A stretch of 22,869 nt of DNA, taken from contig JALHTD010000529.1 of the NCBI GenBank assembly GCA_022865555.1, positions 1 to 22,869 of the forward strand, in the 5' to 3' direction. The first letter of the stretch is position 1, and each line of letters opens with the position of its first letter. Shown piece by piece: positions 1 to 6,957 of this stretch. Under the pieces are notes generated by a model. The model worked only from the letters and a program-made list of their open reading frames with translations. It ran no database searches and was not told the origin of the DNA. The position numbers and the translations under genes are program-made. This DNA is from Thermoanaerobaculaceae bacterium (lineage in GTDB: Bacteria; Acidobacteriota; Thermoanaerobaculia; Thermoanaerobaculales; Thermoanaerobaculaceae).

Positions 1-97
1 CCCACTCCAGCGTGTCCCCTGGCCCGACGCCGAGGCGCTCCCGCACCTCTCTCGGAACGGTGGTCTGCCCCTTGCTCGTGATCGCTGACTTTGACAC
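1..97 (-). CDS. AbrB/MazE-type antitoxin (partial, N-terminal 32 residues)
   Basis: The gene runs off the left edge; only the first 32 codons are visible. Translation from the GTG at 97-95 gives a swapped-hairpin AbrB/SpoVT DNA-binding start: SKSAITSKGQTTVPREVRER, followed by LGVGPGDTLEW. The ITSKGQTTVP and VRxxLGVxPGD blocks are diagnostic of the family. The start is fixed by a strong Shine-Dalgarno sequence (AAGGAGG on the minus strand, within 103-110) about 5 bases before GTG. Such proteins usually act as antitoxins that repress their own operon, with a PIN (VapC-like) or MazF-like toxin just downstream. That gene would lie outside the window, so the pairing is inferred. Confidence 0.85.
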   Translation of the reverse strand, partial: MSKSAITSKGQTTVPREVRERLGVGPGDTLEW

Positions 98-103
98 TTC
101 GAC

Positions 104-134
104 CTCCTTACGAAATCCTAGAGAATGTAAGGAG
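104..134. promoter_or_regulatory. Inverted-repeat operator candidate
   Basis: CTCCTTAC (104-111) and GTAAGGAG (127-134) form a perfect 8-bp inverted repeat with a 15-bp spacer that contains the -10 box. Bound dimers would block both promoter and ribosome site, as expected for an autoregulated AbrB-type antitoxin. Operator function is inferred from position and symmetry. Confidence 0.45.
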
Positions 135-143
135 CCCTGTCAA
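115..143 (-). promoter_or_regulatory. Sigma70-type promoter of the AbrB-type gene
   Basis: On the minus strand, TTGACA (143-138) and TAGGAT (120-115) are separated by exactly 17 bases. This is close to the vegetative consensus and places the transcription start near 108, just ahead of the Shine-Dalgarno sequence. It is the best promoter match in the window. Confidence 0.65.
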
Positions 144-178
144 GGCGATCAAGTTGAACGGGAAGGGGAGAGGTTGCT

Positions 179-970
179 CTAGAGGGCGAGCTCGCCGCGC
201 AGCACCGTGACCGCGCGGCCGCCCAGGAACACCCGGTCACCGGCGACCCGGACGTTCACCACCCCGCCGCGGGCCGAAACCTGGTGGCCCACCAACTCGC
301 TCTTGCCCAGGCGCGCCGCCCAGAACGGCCCCAGGCAGCAGTGGGCGGAGCCGGTGACCGGGTCCTCGTCCACGCCGACGGCGGGGGCGAAGAAGCGCGA
401 GACGAAGTCGAACTCGGGCCTCGCCGAGGGCGCCGTGACGATCACGCCGCGGACGGTCACGCTGCGAAGCAGCGCGAAGTCCGGGGTGACGGCACGCACG
501 GCCTCCTCGCTGTCGAGGAGCAGGAGGTAGTCGAACTGGTTACGCCCGAGGTAGAGAGGCTTCACGCCGAGCGCCTCGAGGAGATTCTCCGGCGGCTCGG
601 CACGCTGCTCGGGTTTGGTGGGGAAGTCCAGCTCGATGAGGTCGCCGCGGCGGGAGGCGCGCAGCTCGCCGCTCCTGGTGGCGAAGCGTGCGGTCTCGGA
701 GGGGGCCAACACCCCTTCCTCCCACAGCACGTGGGCGGAGGCCAGGGTGGCATGGCCGCACAGCTCGACCTCCACCGCGGGCGTGAACCAGCGCAGCCGG
801 AACCCGTCCCCCTCGCGCAGCAGGAAGGCGGTCTCCGAGAGGTTCATCTCCCGCGCCACGGCCTGCATCCAGCGCTCGTCGCGAGGCTCGGTGAGCAGGC
901 ACACGCCTGCGGGGTTGCCGGAAAACGGCTCCGCGGTGAACGAGTCCACCTTGAACGCCCTGATGCCCAT
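179..970 (-). CDS. PhzF-family isomerase/epimerase
   Basis: A 263-residue protein of normal PhzF length (diaminopimelate-epimerase fold). Visible signatures are FSGNPAGV (residues 16-23), NLSETAFL with the presumed general-acid/base Glu46, the CGHAT motif (71-75) and DEDPVTGSAHC near residue 205. PhzF proteins are cytosolic cofactor-free isomerases; outside phenazine producers the substrate is generally unknown, so no reaction is assigned. The reading frame is open further upstream to 1123, but the homologous N-terminus (MGIRAFKVDSF) begins at the ATG at 970, 2 bases after the stop of the upstream gene, with GAGGGCG ahead of it. It is the last gene of a three-gene run with the redox protein and the cupin. 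Confidence 0.9.
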   Translation of the reverse strand: MGIRAFKVDSFTAEPFSGNPAGVCLLTEPRDERWMQAVAREMNLSETAFLLREGDGFRLRWFTPAVEVELCGHATLASAHVLWEEGVLAPSETARFATRSGELRASRRGDLIELDFPTKPEQRAEPPENLLEALGVKPLYLGRNQFDYLLLLDSEEAVRAVTPDFALLRSVTVRGVIVTAPSARPEFDFVSRFFAPAVGVDEDPVTGSAHCCLGPFWAARLGKSELVGHQVSARGGVVNVRVAGDRVFLGGRAVTVLRGELAL

Positions 971-972
971 GG

Positions 973-1440
973 TCACGCCCTCGCCTTCTCGACAGCCTCG
1001 AGCTCGGCGAGCGCGGCGTCGGCCGCGAAGCGGACGAGCTTCGTGCACACCTCGGCGTGGACCCGGTCCAGCTCCTCCTGCGGGTTCTCCTGGTCGAAGT
1101 CCAGGCCCGTGAGCTTGCGGCACTCCAGCGTCCCGAACGCATCCTCGAAACGCCGGAACACGCCGTTGACCACGCGGTAGACGAGCTCCTTCGTGTCCTT
1201 GTCCTCGGGGGAGGTGCGCCCGAGCCGCAGGCCGACCGCGACGGCGCAGCCGGTGAGGCAGCCGCAGGTCAGCCCGCGCCGCGCGATTCCCCCGCCGAAC
1301 GCGGCGCCGGCGCGCTGCGGCTCCACCATGCCAGCGGGCGCGAGGGCGAGCAGCATCGCCTCGGCGCAGTTGTAGCCCCGGTCGAACTGCTCGACCGCCA
1401 CGTCGCGGGGATCTCTGGGTTGCCGACCGGTGATGTTCAT
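973..1440 (-). CDS. C_GCAxxG_C_C family redox-type protein
   Basis: A 155-residue protein matching the C_GCAxxG_C_C family of putative redox-active proteins. The N-terminal FDRGYNCAEA holds Cys25; a glycine-rich FGGGIARRGLTCGCLTGC segment (48-65) holds Cys59, Cys61 and Cys65; further cysteines are Cys107 and Cys132. Conserved spaced cysteines suggest metal or disulfide chemistry, but no reaction is established for the family. The ATG at 1440 is preceded by GGAGGCGGC, an abutting ribosome site, and lies 8 bases after the cupin stop. It is 2 bases from the PhzF gene, so the three genes are almost certainly cotranscribed. Confidence 0.85.
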   Translation of the reverse strand: MNITGRQPRDPRDVAVEQFDRGYNCAEAMLLALAPAGMVEPQRAGAAFGGGIARRGLTCGCLTGCAVAVGLRLGRTSPEDKDTKELVYRVVNGVFRRFEDAFGTLECRKLTGLDFDQENPQEELDRVHAEVCTKLVRFAADAALAELEAVEKARA

Positions 1441-1448
1441 GCCGCCTC

Positions 1449-1778
1449 CTAGTCCACGATGAACAGCTTCGCCCCGCCTGCGGTGCGAGAGCGGTGGGGC
1501 GCCGCGCCCTCCGCCACCTGGTAGCTCTGCCCGGCGCGCAGCACGTGCGACTCGCCGCTGGACAGCTCGGTGACCAGCTCGCCCTCGAGCACCAGCAAGA
1601 CGTGGCCGCGCTCGCACCAGTGATCGACCACGTAGCCGGGCGAGTACTCGACCATGCGCACCCGGACGTTGCCCGCCTCCACGGTGCGCCACTTCGCGAC
1701 CCCGGTCTCCCCGGGGTGATCGGTGGTCGGCACGCGGCTCCAGTCGGTAGTGCAAAACGGCACGCCCTCGATCCTCAT
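1449..1778 (-). CDS. DHCW-motif cupin-fold protein
   Basis: A 109-residue single-domain cupin. The segments PFCTTDWS (7-14), ETGVAKWRT (24-32), VRMVEYSPGY (40-49), VDHWCERGHVLLVLEGEL (51-68) and C-terminal GGAKLFIVD match the small family annotated as DHCW-motif cupins. His53, His59 and His95 are plausible metal ligands; Cys55 sits beside the first. The catalytic role of the family is not established. The ATG at 1778 is chosen because homology starts at MRIEGVPF; the open frame extends to 1895 but that part has no recognisable sequence. It is the first gene of the cupin, redox protein, PhzF run. Confidence 0.85.
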   Translation of the reverse strand: MRIEGVPFCTTDWSRVPTTDHPGETGVAKWRTVEAGNVRVRMVEYSPGYVVDHWCERGHVLLVLEGELVTELSSGESHVLRAGQSYQVAEGAAPHRSRTAGGAKLFIVD

Positions 1779-1947
1779 GCTCGCCTCGCTCTTTCCGTCC
1801 CCGCGGCTCCTATGCTGCGCCTCTGACCCGCGCCAGCGCCAGCACCGGGTTGCCGCAGCGCCCGCTCCTGTGATCGCCGAGACGCTCGCGCACAACCGCG
1901 CCCAGGCGCCGGATCCCTTCCTCCTGTTGGAGTAGTCGAGGCGAAGA

Positions 1948-2385
1948 CTACCTGGCGGGCGCGGGCTCGACGGGAAGCCTGTCGCGCTGCCAGCCCGTGA
2001 TCCCGCCCTCCAGGTGGTAGAGGCCGGTGAAACCCAGGCGCTGCAGGATCGGCAGGGCCAGGCCCGAGCGGTGGCCGGTGCGGCAGTAGACCAGGTAGCT
2101 CCTTCCCTTGTCGAGCGTGCTGGCCTGCGCTTGAAAGGCCGGCGAGCGGAAGTCCACGTTCACCGCGCCGGGGAGGTGCCCGGCCGCGAACTCCGCCGGC
2201 GTGCGCACGTCCAGCACCACGAAGCCCGGATTCCCCCGGTTCCTTTCGATCAGCTCCTGCGCCTGCCTGGGGAAGAGGTTGGGAACCTCAGCGGCCGGCT
2301 TCGCCGGTTGCCGCGTACACGCGACAGACACGATCAGACCCAGTGTGACGAGAGCAGCGCGCACGGACTGCCGGCTCACCCGCAT
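1948..2385 (-). CDS. Rhodanese-domain lipoprotein
   Basis: A 145-residue protein with an N-terminal lipoprotein signal (basic MRVSRQSVR, hydrophobic ALVTLGLIVSVA, lipobox ending at Cys23), then one rhodanese domain from about residue 40. The DVRTPAEFAAGHLPGAVNVD block (59-78) and the active-site loop beginning at Cys101 (CRTGHRS) are intact, so sulfur or phosphate-type chemistry on the periplasmic side of the membrane is plausible. The ATG at 2385 is preceded by GGAGG. A 170-base gap separates it from the cupin gene on the same strand; I saw no convincing gene or terminator in that gap. Sulfurtransferase activity is inferred from the intact Cys. Confidence 0.88.
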   Translation of the reverse strand: MRVSRQSVRAALVTLGLIVSVACTRQPAKPAAEVPNLFPRQAQELIERNRGNPGFVVLDVRTPAEFAAGHLPGAVNVDFRSPAFQAQASTLDKGRSYLVYCRTGHRSGLALPILQRLGFTGLYHLEGGITGWQRDRLPVEPAPAR

Positions 2386-2415
2386 CGGTCCTCCGCCGCG
2401 ATTGTATGTTCTTCC

Positions 2416-2480
2416 GCGCCGCGGCTGCCCTCGCTTTGCTCGCGCGGGCGAGGCGGGCGGGCGGGGGTGGCCGCCCCACA
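2416..2480. repeat. Dispersed GC-rich palindromic repeat, family A, copy 1 (divergent)
   Basis: Contains CCTCGC and GCGAGG arms (about 2430-2457) followed by the GCGGGCGGGCG tract. The stretch 2431-2467 matches 6800-6836 with only two substitutions seen. It sits in the divergent gap between the rhodanese gene and the kinase. Confidence 0.6.
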
Positions 2481-2494
2481 ACACCCCGCGAGTG

Positions 2495-2523
2495 TTGCGG
2501 TTGCCGGCGAGCCGCCGTATGTT
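2495..2523 (+). promoter_or_regulatory. Candidate promoter for the kinase region
   Basis: TTGCGG (2495-2500) and TATGTT (2518-2523) are separated by 17 bases. The match is moderate, and it is the only properly spaced pair I see ahead of the kinase. Confidence 0.3.
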
Positions 2524-2590
2524 GGCGGTAGAGTCAGGTGAACATGTCGCATTCTGCGAGCCAGTCTCAACATTGTGACCGGGGGCCGGC

Positions 2591-2707
2591 GTGGCGCTGA
2601 CTGCGGGCGCCCGTCTCGGGCCGTACGAAGTTGAGCCGCTTTGCGGGCGTGAGCGGAGCGGGAGCCCGCAGGCGAAATCCCGAGGGAAGCGAGGGATCCT
2701 GTGTTAG
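2591..2707 (+). pseudogene. Truncated Ser/Thr kinase N-terminus (remnant)
   Basis: A GTG-started 38-codon frame begins MALTAGARLGPYEVEPL, the typical first residues of this kinase type (compare THIGPYEVLSLL in the intact gene downstream). After about residue 17 the similarity ends and the sequence becomes a repeat-like segment with GCGGGC/GCCCGC and ATCCC/GGGAT arms before a TAG at 2705-2707. The frame overlaps the start of the intact kinase by 7 bases. It looks like the stub of a second, deleted kinase gene. A translated leader peptide is the alternative reading. Confidence 0.55.
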
Positions 2708-5310
2708 GGCCCGGCACGCACATTGGCCCGTATGAAGTCCTCTCGCTGCTCGGCGCTGGCGGGATGGGCGAGGTCTACCGCGCGCGCGACCCCCGCCTCG
2801 GGCGTGAGGTGGCGGTCAAGGTCCTGCCGGCACGGCTCGCCGACGATCCGGAGCGCCTGCGCCGCTTCGAGCAGGAGGCGCGCGCCGCGGCGACGTTGAA
2901 CCACTCCAACATCCTCGCGCTCTACGACGTGGGCAGCCACGAGGGCAACCCCTACCTGGTGACCGAGCTGCTCGAGGGCGAGACGCTGCGCGAGCGCCTG
3001 CAGGTCGGGTCGCTGGTGCCGCGCAGAGCCGTCGAGCTGGCGATCCAGATCGCCCACGGCCTCGCCGCCGCGCACGCGAAGGACATCGTCCACCGCGACC
3101 TGAAGCCGGAGAACCTCTTCATCACGAAGGACGGCACCGTCAAGATCCTGGACTTCGGCCTGGCAAAGCTGAGACCCGAGCGACCCGAGCCAGCCGTGGT
3201 AGGGGACGCCACGACCCGGATGAGCGACACCTCGCCCGGGATGGTGCTCGGCACCACGGGCTACATGTCCCCGGAGCAGGTGCGGGGGCAGCCTGCGGAT
3301 CAGCGCTCCGACATCTTCGCCTTCGGGGTGGTGCTGTACGAGATGATTTCGGGGAAGAAGGCTTTCGTCCGGGACAGCGTGGCCGGCACGCTTAGCGCGA
3401 TCCTCGAGCACGACCCTCCCGATCTCGCTGCGATCGGCCACCCGGTCGCCCCGGCGGTCGAACGCATCGTGCGGCGCTGCCTCGAGAAGAAGCCGGAGGA
3501 CAGGTTTCACTCGGCGCACGACCTCGCGCTGGCGCTCGAGGCGGCCTCCACCGGCGAGCTTGCGGCCGCGCGACCCGGAACCCCGGCGCGGTCGCCCGTC
3601 CGCCGGCGGTGGCTCGCCGCGGCCGGGGTGGCTGTCGCGGTGCGCGCGGGCGCCGCCTGGCTGGGCCTGCGCGGCGCCCGCACGCACGGGCGCGTCCAGT
3701 TTGCGGGAGGGGGTCGGCTGAACCTGCTGCTCTCGCTCTCGGAGCCCGTCCTCGCGCAGGCCCTGTCGAGCGACGGGAAGATGCTCGCGTACGTCCTCGA
3801 GACACAGGGCCAGTCCGACCTCTACGCGATGCGCGTCGCCGGCGGCGCCAGGCTCCGCCTCACCAACGACCCTGCGCGCGAGAGCTCGCCGGAGTTCTCG
3901 CCGGACGGCGAGAGGATCGTGTTCACCCGTTTCTCACCTGGTGGCGAGGCACCCGAGATCTGCGCAATGCCCACCCTGGGCGGCGACGTCACGCCGGTCC
4001 TCGCGGGGGGTATGCACGCGTCCTGGTCTGCCGACGGGAGCCGGCTCGCCATTCTCATGTGGCGCCCCCCGGAGCCTCAGACGCTGGTCACGGTGGACGC
4101 CGCCGGACGGGATCTCAAGGTGCTGCTCCGCGGCGACTCGGTTTATCCGTTCATCAAGAGGTTCTCCTGGTCGCCCGACGGTTCCTCACTCGCGGTTGCC
4201 CGCAGCACGGGCGGCATGGCGAGCGAGATCTGGCTGGTGCCCACGGGTGGTGGACAGGCGCGGAAGCCGTGGACCGACCCGCCCGGGGTGTTCAGCGGAG
4301 ACCCCGGGTTCGCCGCCGACGGCTCGGGCATCGTGCACGTCTCGAACCGTGGCGGCGCCGAGAACATCTGGTTCATGCCCCTCGGCGGCGGTACGCCCGT
4401 GCAGCTCACGAGCGGGCCCGGCCCGGATACTCAGCCGAGCGTCGCCCGGGGCGGTGGCGTCTCGTTCATGAACGTCCGCGACCGGACCGGGATCTTCATC
4501 TGCGATTTGGCCAGCGGCGAGAAGCGGGAGCTGGCATCTCACTCGGGCCCGCTGTGGGCGCCCGCTTTCTCTCCCGACGGGGAAGAGGTCGCTTACAGCC
4601 GCGCCGAGGCGGACGGCTCCTGGCACATCTGGGTCGTGTCGGTGGGCGGCGGCGAGCAGCGCCGGCTGACGTCGTCCGCGCTGCCGGAGGTCTACCCGCG
4701 CTTCTCCCGGGACGGGAAGTGGGTGATCTACTGCACATGGAGCCCGCAGGCCGACCGGATCTGGCGGGTGCCGCGCCGCGGGGGGTCTCCGGAGCCGCTC
4801 ACCCCGCAGGGAAACGAGGACGACCAGTACGCCGACATCTCGCCGGACGGCAGGTGGCTCGCCTTCAGCCGCACCGAGCACGGCGAGGCTCGAATCGTCC
4901 GGCAGGAGATCGGGAGCAGCACGGCGCGCCCCGTCTCGAAAAGGCTCTCCACGGTGCCGCGGTGGTCGCCGGACGGGCGCTGGATCGCTTTCGCTCCGGA
5001 CCGGTCGGACGCCGGCGGCATCTTTGTGGTCGCTCCGGATGGTGCCGGGGAGCGCCGGATCAGCGACACGGGTGGCTGGCCGGTGTGGTGGCCGGAAGGG
5101 AGTCGCCTGGGGTACAAGGTTCTCGGGTTCGACGACCTCCAGCGGATCGGGGTGGTTGACCTCGCCTCCGGTTCCAGGATCGAGGTCCCGAGACTGCCGG
5201 TGGTGGGCCCGAACTCCCCGTTCGACATCTCGCAGGATGGGCGCCACCTCGTCATCACCGACGCCACGACCTTGGCCAGCGAGGTCTGGCTGCTGGAACC
5301 GCGCAGATGA
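2701..5310 (+). CDS. Ser/Thr protein kinase with C-terminal TolB/WD40-like propeller
   Basis: An 869-residue PknB-like kinase. The kinase domain spans about residues 11-275: glycine loop GAGGMG (18-23), VAVK Lys40, catalytic HRDLKPEN with Asp133, DFG 151-153, and SPEQ (190-193) in place of APE. All key residues are present, so it should be active. A short hydrophobic segment after RRRW (about 304-324) is a likely membrane anchor. Repeated (F/W/I)SPDG-type blades follow through the C-terminus, as in TolB-like propellers; these probably form an extracytoplasmic sensor or binding domain. The GTG start at 2701 has GAGGGA 5 bases upstream and gives the usual N-terminus. This architecture is common in Acidobacteriota. 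The ligand and targets are unknown. Confidence 0.93.
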   Translation: MLGPGTHIGPYEVLSLLGAGGMGEVYRARDPRLGREVAVKVLPARLADDPERLRRFEQEARAAATLNHSNILALYDVGSHEGNPYLVTELLEGETLRERLQVGSLVPRRAVELAIQIAHGLAAAHAKDIVHRDLKPENLFITKDGTVKILDFGLAKLRPERPEPAVVGDATTRMSDTSPGMVLGTTGYMSPEQVRGQPADQRSDIFAFGVVLYEMISGKKAFVRDSVAGTLSAILEHDPPDLAAIGHPVAPAVERIVRRCLEKKPEDRFHSAHDLALALEAASTGELAAARPGTPARSPVRRRWLAAAGVAVAVRAGAAWLGLRGARTHGRVQFAGGGRLNLLLSLSEPVLAQALSSDGKMLAYVLETQGQSDLYAMRVAGGARLRLTNDPARESSPEFSPDGERIVFTRFSPGGEAPEICAMPTLGGDVTPVLAGGMHASWSADGSRLAILMWRPPEPQTLVTVDAAGRDLKVLLRGDSVYPFIKRFSWSPDGSSLAVARSTGGMASEIWLVPTGGGQARKPWTDPPGVFSGDPGFAADGSGIVHVSNRGGAENIWFMPLGGGTPVQLTSGPGPDTQPSVARGGGVSFMNVRDRTGIFICDLASGEKRELASHSGPLWAPAFSPDGEEVAYSRAEADGSWHIWVVSVGGGEQRRLTSSALPEVYPRFSRDGKWVIYCTWSPQADRIWRVPRRGGSPEPLTPQGNEDDQYADISPDGRWLAFSRTEHGEARIVRQEIGSSTARPVSKRLSTVPRWSPDGRWIAFAPDRSDAGGIFVVAPDGAGERRISDTGGWPVWWPEGSRLGYKVLGFDDLQRIGVVDLASGSRIEVPRLPVVGPNSPFDISQDGRHLVITDATTLASEVWLLEPRR

Positions 5311-5410
5311 TGCCGGCCCGGACCCGCGGGGCGGGAGGTGTCGCGGGTGTCGGCCGGGGACGGTTGGAATAGAAGTGGCTCCGTGACGTGTTATGGTCTC
5401 CGGAGTCTCG

Positions 5411-5854
5411 ATGATCGGCGAGCAACCACGCTGCGAATTCGATCCGGACACGCTGGTGTCGCGTGTCGATCTGACCATTCCGGGAGATGTCGGCGCGATC
5501 GGCCCGGCGGTGGAGAAGATCATGGCGAGCGTCCGCGAGATGGGGTGCGCTGCGGGCAAGGAGTTCGAGATCGAGGTGGCGCTGACCGAGGCGCTCGCCA
5601 ACGCGGTGGTTCACGGTTGCGAGCACGACCCGGGCAAGGACGTGCAGGTGTGCGCCGGCTGCGACCCCGCGCGCGGCATCCTGATCGTGGTCCGCGATTC
5701 GGGGCCGGGCTTCGACCCGTCGCAGGTCCCGAACCCGGTGGTAGGGGAGCAGGTCTACCGCGAGGGTGGCCGCGGCATCTACCTGATCAACCGGCTGATG
5801 GACGAAGTCCAGTTCGGGCGCGGCGGCACCGAGATCCGGATGCTCAAGCGCTAG
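5411..5854 (+). CDS. RsbW/SpoIIAB-like ATP-binding anti-sigma regulator
   Basis: A 147-residue single GHKL/HATPase domain. The N box EVALTEALANAVVHG contains Glu60 and Asn64, the G1 box is RDSGPGFDP (96-104), and the G2 box is EGGRGIYLINRLMD (118-131). Proteins of this size bind ATP and act as anti-sigma factors or serine kinases of anti-sigma antagonists, the RsbW logic. The ATG at 5411 is chosen because CGGAG lies 5-6 bases upstream; an in-frame ATG at 5393 would add six residues but has no ribosome site. No sigma or antagonist gene lies beside it, so its partner is elsewhere. It follows the kinase by 100 bases; linkage to the same signalling pathway is possible but unproven. Confidence 0.88.
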   Translation: MIGEQPRCEFDPDTLVSRVDLTIPGDVGAIGPAVEKIMASVREMGCAAGKEFEIEVALTEALANAVVHGCEHDPGKDVQVCAGCDPARGILIVVRDSGPGFDPSQVPNPVVGEQVYREGGRGIYLINRLMDEVQFGRGGTEIRMLKR

Positions 5855-5868
5855 AGCCGCGCCCGATC

Positions 5869-5968
5869 TGTCATCCTGAAGGAGCCCGCCGCAAGCGAGG
5901 CGACCGAAGGATCTCACCAAGCCAGCAGTGCGAAGGGATTGGTCAGCCGGTCGGACCCGAGGATGACA
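5869..5968. repeat. Imperfect palindrome bounded by TGTCATCCT/AGGATGACA
   Basis: TGTCATCCT (5869-5877) and AGGATGACA (5960-5968) are perfect 9-bp inverted ends about 100 bp apart. The interior carries CGAAGGATCT, as in the REP-like TGTCATCCTGA repeats known from many bacterial genomes. It begins 14 bases after the anti-sigma gene stop and may serve as a transcript end. Confidence 0.7.
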
Positions 5969-6000
5969 TGCCGGCCGGGCGCGGGCGCGCGGGCGCGCGG

Positions 6001-6072
6001 GCGAGGCGGGCGGGCGAGGGTGCCCGCGCCACTGTTTTGGATCGTGTGGCGCGGCTGCCCTCAGCCGCGCGC
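6001..6072. repeat. Dispersed GC-rich repeat, family A, copy 2
   Basis: These 72 bases match 6818-6889 with four mismatches and no gaps. The right half forms a hairpin with arms GCGCGGCT (6049-6056) and AGCCGCGC (6063-6070). The left is preceded by a low-complexity GCGCGGGC run from about 5979. It abuts the 3' end of the nucleotidyltransferase remnant. Confidence 0.8.
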
Positions 6073-6075
6073 CTC

Positions 6076-6524
6076 TCAGCTTCCCAGCTTCTCTCTCAGG
6101 CGGCGAAGGCGCCTGAGGTCGGGCAGGTCTTTCTCCCGCCTGCCGGAAGCCTCCTTCATGGCGATCAGATCGTCCAGGCTGGCGAAGTGCGTCGCAACGC
6201 CCTGGAATGAACCCTCCACTCGGCGTCTCGCGACCTGCTCCCAGCTCACGCCCGGAACCTTTGAATGGACTTCAACCCGGAGCAGCCCACCGAACGAAAA
6301 AATGTCGCCTGAGATGAACTCCTCCGCGGTGAACTTCGGCTCGAACCCACCCCACTGCTGCACCGCGTGCCGCACGCGTTCTCGATGGTCGGCTCGATCA
6401 GGACGTCGATGTCACGCGTGGTCCGGTACGGAAGGTGGTACATCACGGCCATGCCCCCGATCACGACGTAGGCCGCGCCTTCTCTGTTGAGCGCATCCAG
6501 GAAATCGGCAAAGTCCTGCGTCAT
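6076..6524 (-). pseudogene. Nucleotidyltransferase-fold protein, frameshifted
   Basis: Two overlapping minus frames join into one protein. The first, from the ATG at 6524, gives MTQDFADFLDALNREG, then YVVIGGMAVMYHLPYRTTRD and IDVLIEPTIENA, with the GGxAxxxH and RTTxDIDVLI motifs of AbiEii/DUF6036-like nucleotidyltransferases. Near 6377 the sense continues in another frame as RHAVQQWGGFEPKFTAEEF, on to SLDDLIAMKEASGRREKDLP, and ends at 6076. A net indel of one base (or two lost) explains the break. Such proteins often pair with a small upstream protein in abortive-infection or toxin-antitoxin-like units. Whether the break is real decay or a sequencing error cannot be told here. Confidence 0.7.
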
Positions 6525-6705
6525 GGGATAGCCCCCGGTCCAGCCACAGCCGGTACACGGCGTTTGCGAGTGCGAGTCCTGCAGCGATGCGCTCCTCGGC
6601 AGTTGCTTGCAGCGCGTCTTCGACCTCGCGCTCGATGAGACGGTCCTCTGTCTCGTCGAGAGGGAGGCGCTGCTGGCGCATCGCTTTCTCGCGCATCTCT
6701 CGCAT
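6412..6705 (-). CDS. Small protein upstream of the nucleotidyltransferase, probably frameshifted
   Basis: From the ATG at 6705 the frame gives MREMREKAMRQQRLPLDETE, then an acidic helix-rich stretch ending in AEERIAAGLALANAVYRLWL, then DRG. The following 36 residues overlap the nucleotidyltransferase start by more than 100 bases and look like shadow sequence. If the run of five G at 6531-6535 had one more G, the frame would stop at a TGA (6523-6521) sharing ATGA with the nucleotidyltransferase start, a normal coupled arrangement. So the true protein was probably about 64 residues. I do not recognise a named family; small partner proteins with an EERxxxGxAL helix commonly precede such nucleotidyltransferases. 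Confidence 0.45.
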   Translation of the reverse strand: MREMREKAMRQQRLPLDETEDRLIEREVEDALQATAEERIAAGLALANAVYRLWLDRGLSHDAGLCRFPGCAQQRRRGLRRDRGHGRDVPPSVPDHA

Positions 6706-6796
6706 GTGATTGAGATCCTAGCAGGTTAGCGGCCGCCTGGCAAGCTATGAGTGGTTGGCAGGACCGCCGTCGGCTGGTCCTTCCGAACGCGCGGCC

Positions 6797-6890
6797 GGCC
6801 TCGCTTCGCTCGCGCGGGCGAGGCGGGCGGGCGAGGGCGCCCACCCCACTGTTTTGGATCGTGTGGCGCGGCTGCCCTCGGCCGCGCGCT
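6797..6890. repeat. Dispersed GC-rich repeat, family A, copy 3 (most complete)
   Basis: Two hairpins lie in tandem: GCCTCGC (6798-6804) with GCGAGGC (6818-6824), and GCGCGGC (6866-6872) with GCCGCGC (6881-6887). Between them is the shared ACTGTTTTGGATCGTGTG block, which is also present in copy 2. It fills much of the 394-base gap between the small protein and the GGDEF gene. Confidence 0.8.
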
Positions 6891-6951
6891 GCACAGAGAC
6901 AACGGTGCCCCGCATCACGCGGGTCCCGGAAGCCCACATCGTGCGGCCATG

Positions 6952-6957
6952 TATAAT
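6952..6957 (+). promoter_or_regulatory. -10 element (TATAAT) ahead of the GGDEF gene
   Basis: A perfect TATAAT in an otherwise very GC-rich stretch. No convincing -35 box lies 16-18 bases upstream. If used, it gives a leader of about 135 bases before the diguanylate cyclase. Confidence 0.35.

Noticed and set aside
1779..1947. Short minus frame (AVVRERLGDHRSGRCGNPVL) between the rhodanese and cupin genes
   Set aside because: No convincing start and ribosome site pair, and no family recognised; it may be chance or a decayed remnant.
3609..5159. Long plus-strand frame inside the kinase gene
   Set aside because: Arginine- and glycine-rich shadow of the propeller-coding frame with no family signature.
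5311..5410. CCGGCC/GGCCGG arms after the kinase gene as a terminator
   Set aside because: The arms are far apart (about 35 bases) with no U-run; common by chance at this GC content.
4186..5601. Long open frame on the minus strand opposite the kinase
   Set aside because: It is antisense to a clearly coding gene, has no recognisable domain and low-complexity composition; high GC removes stops from the opposite strand.
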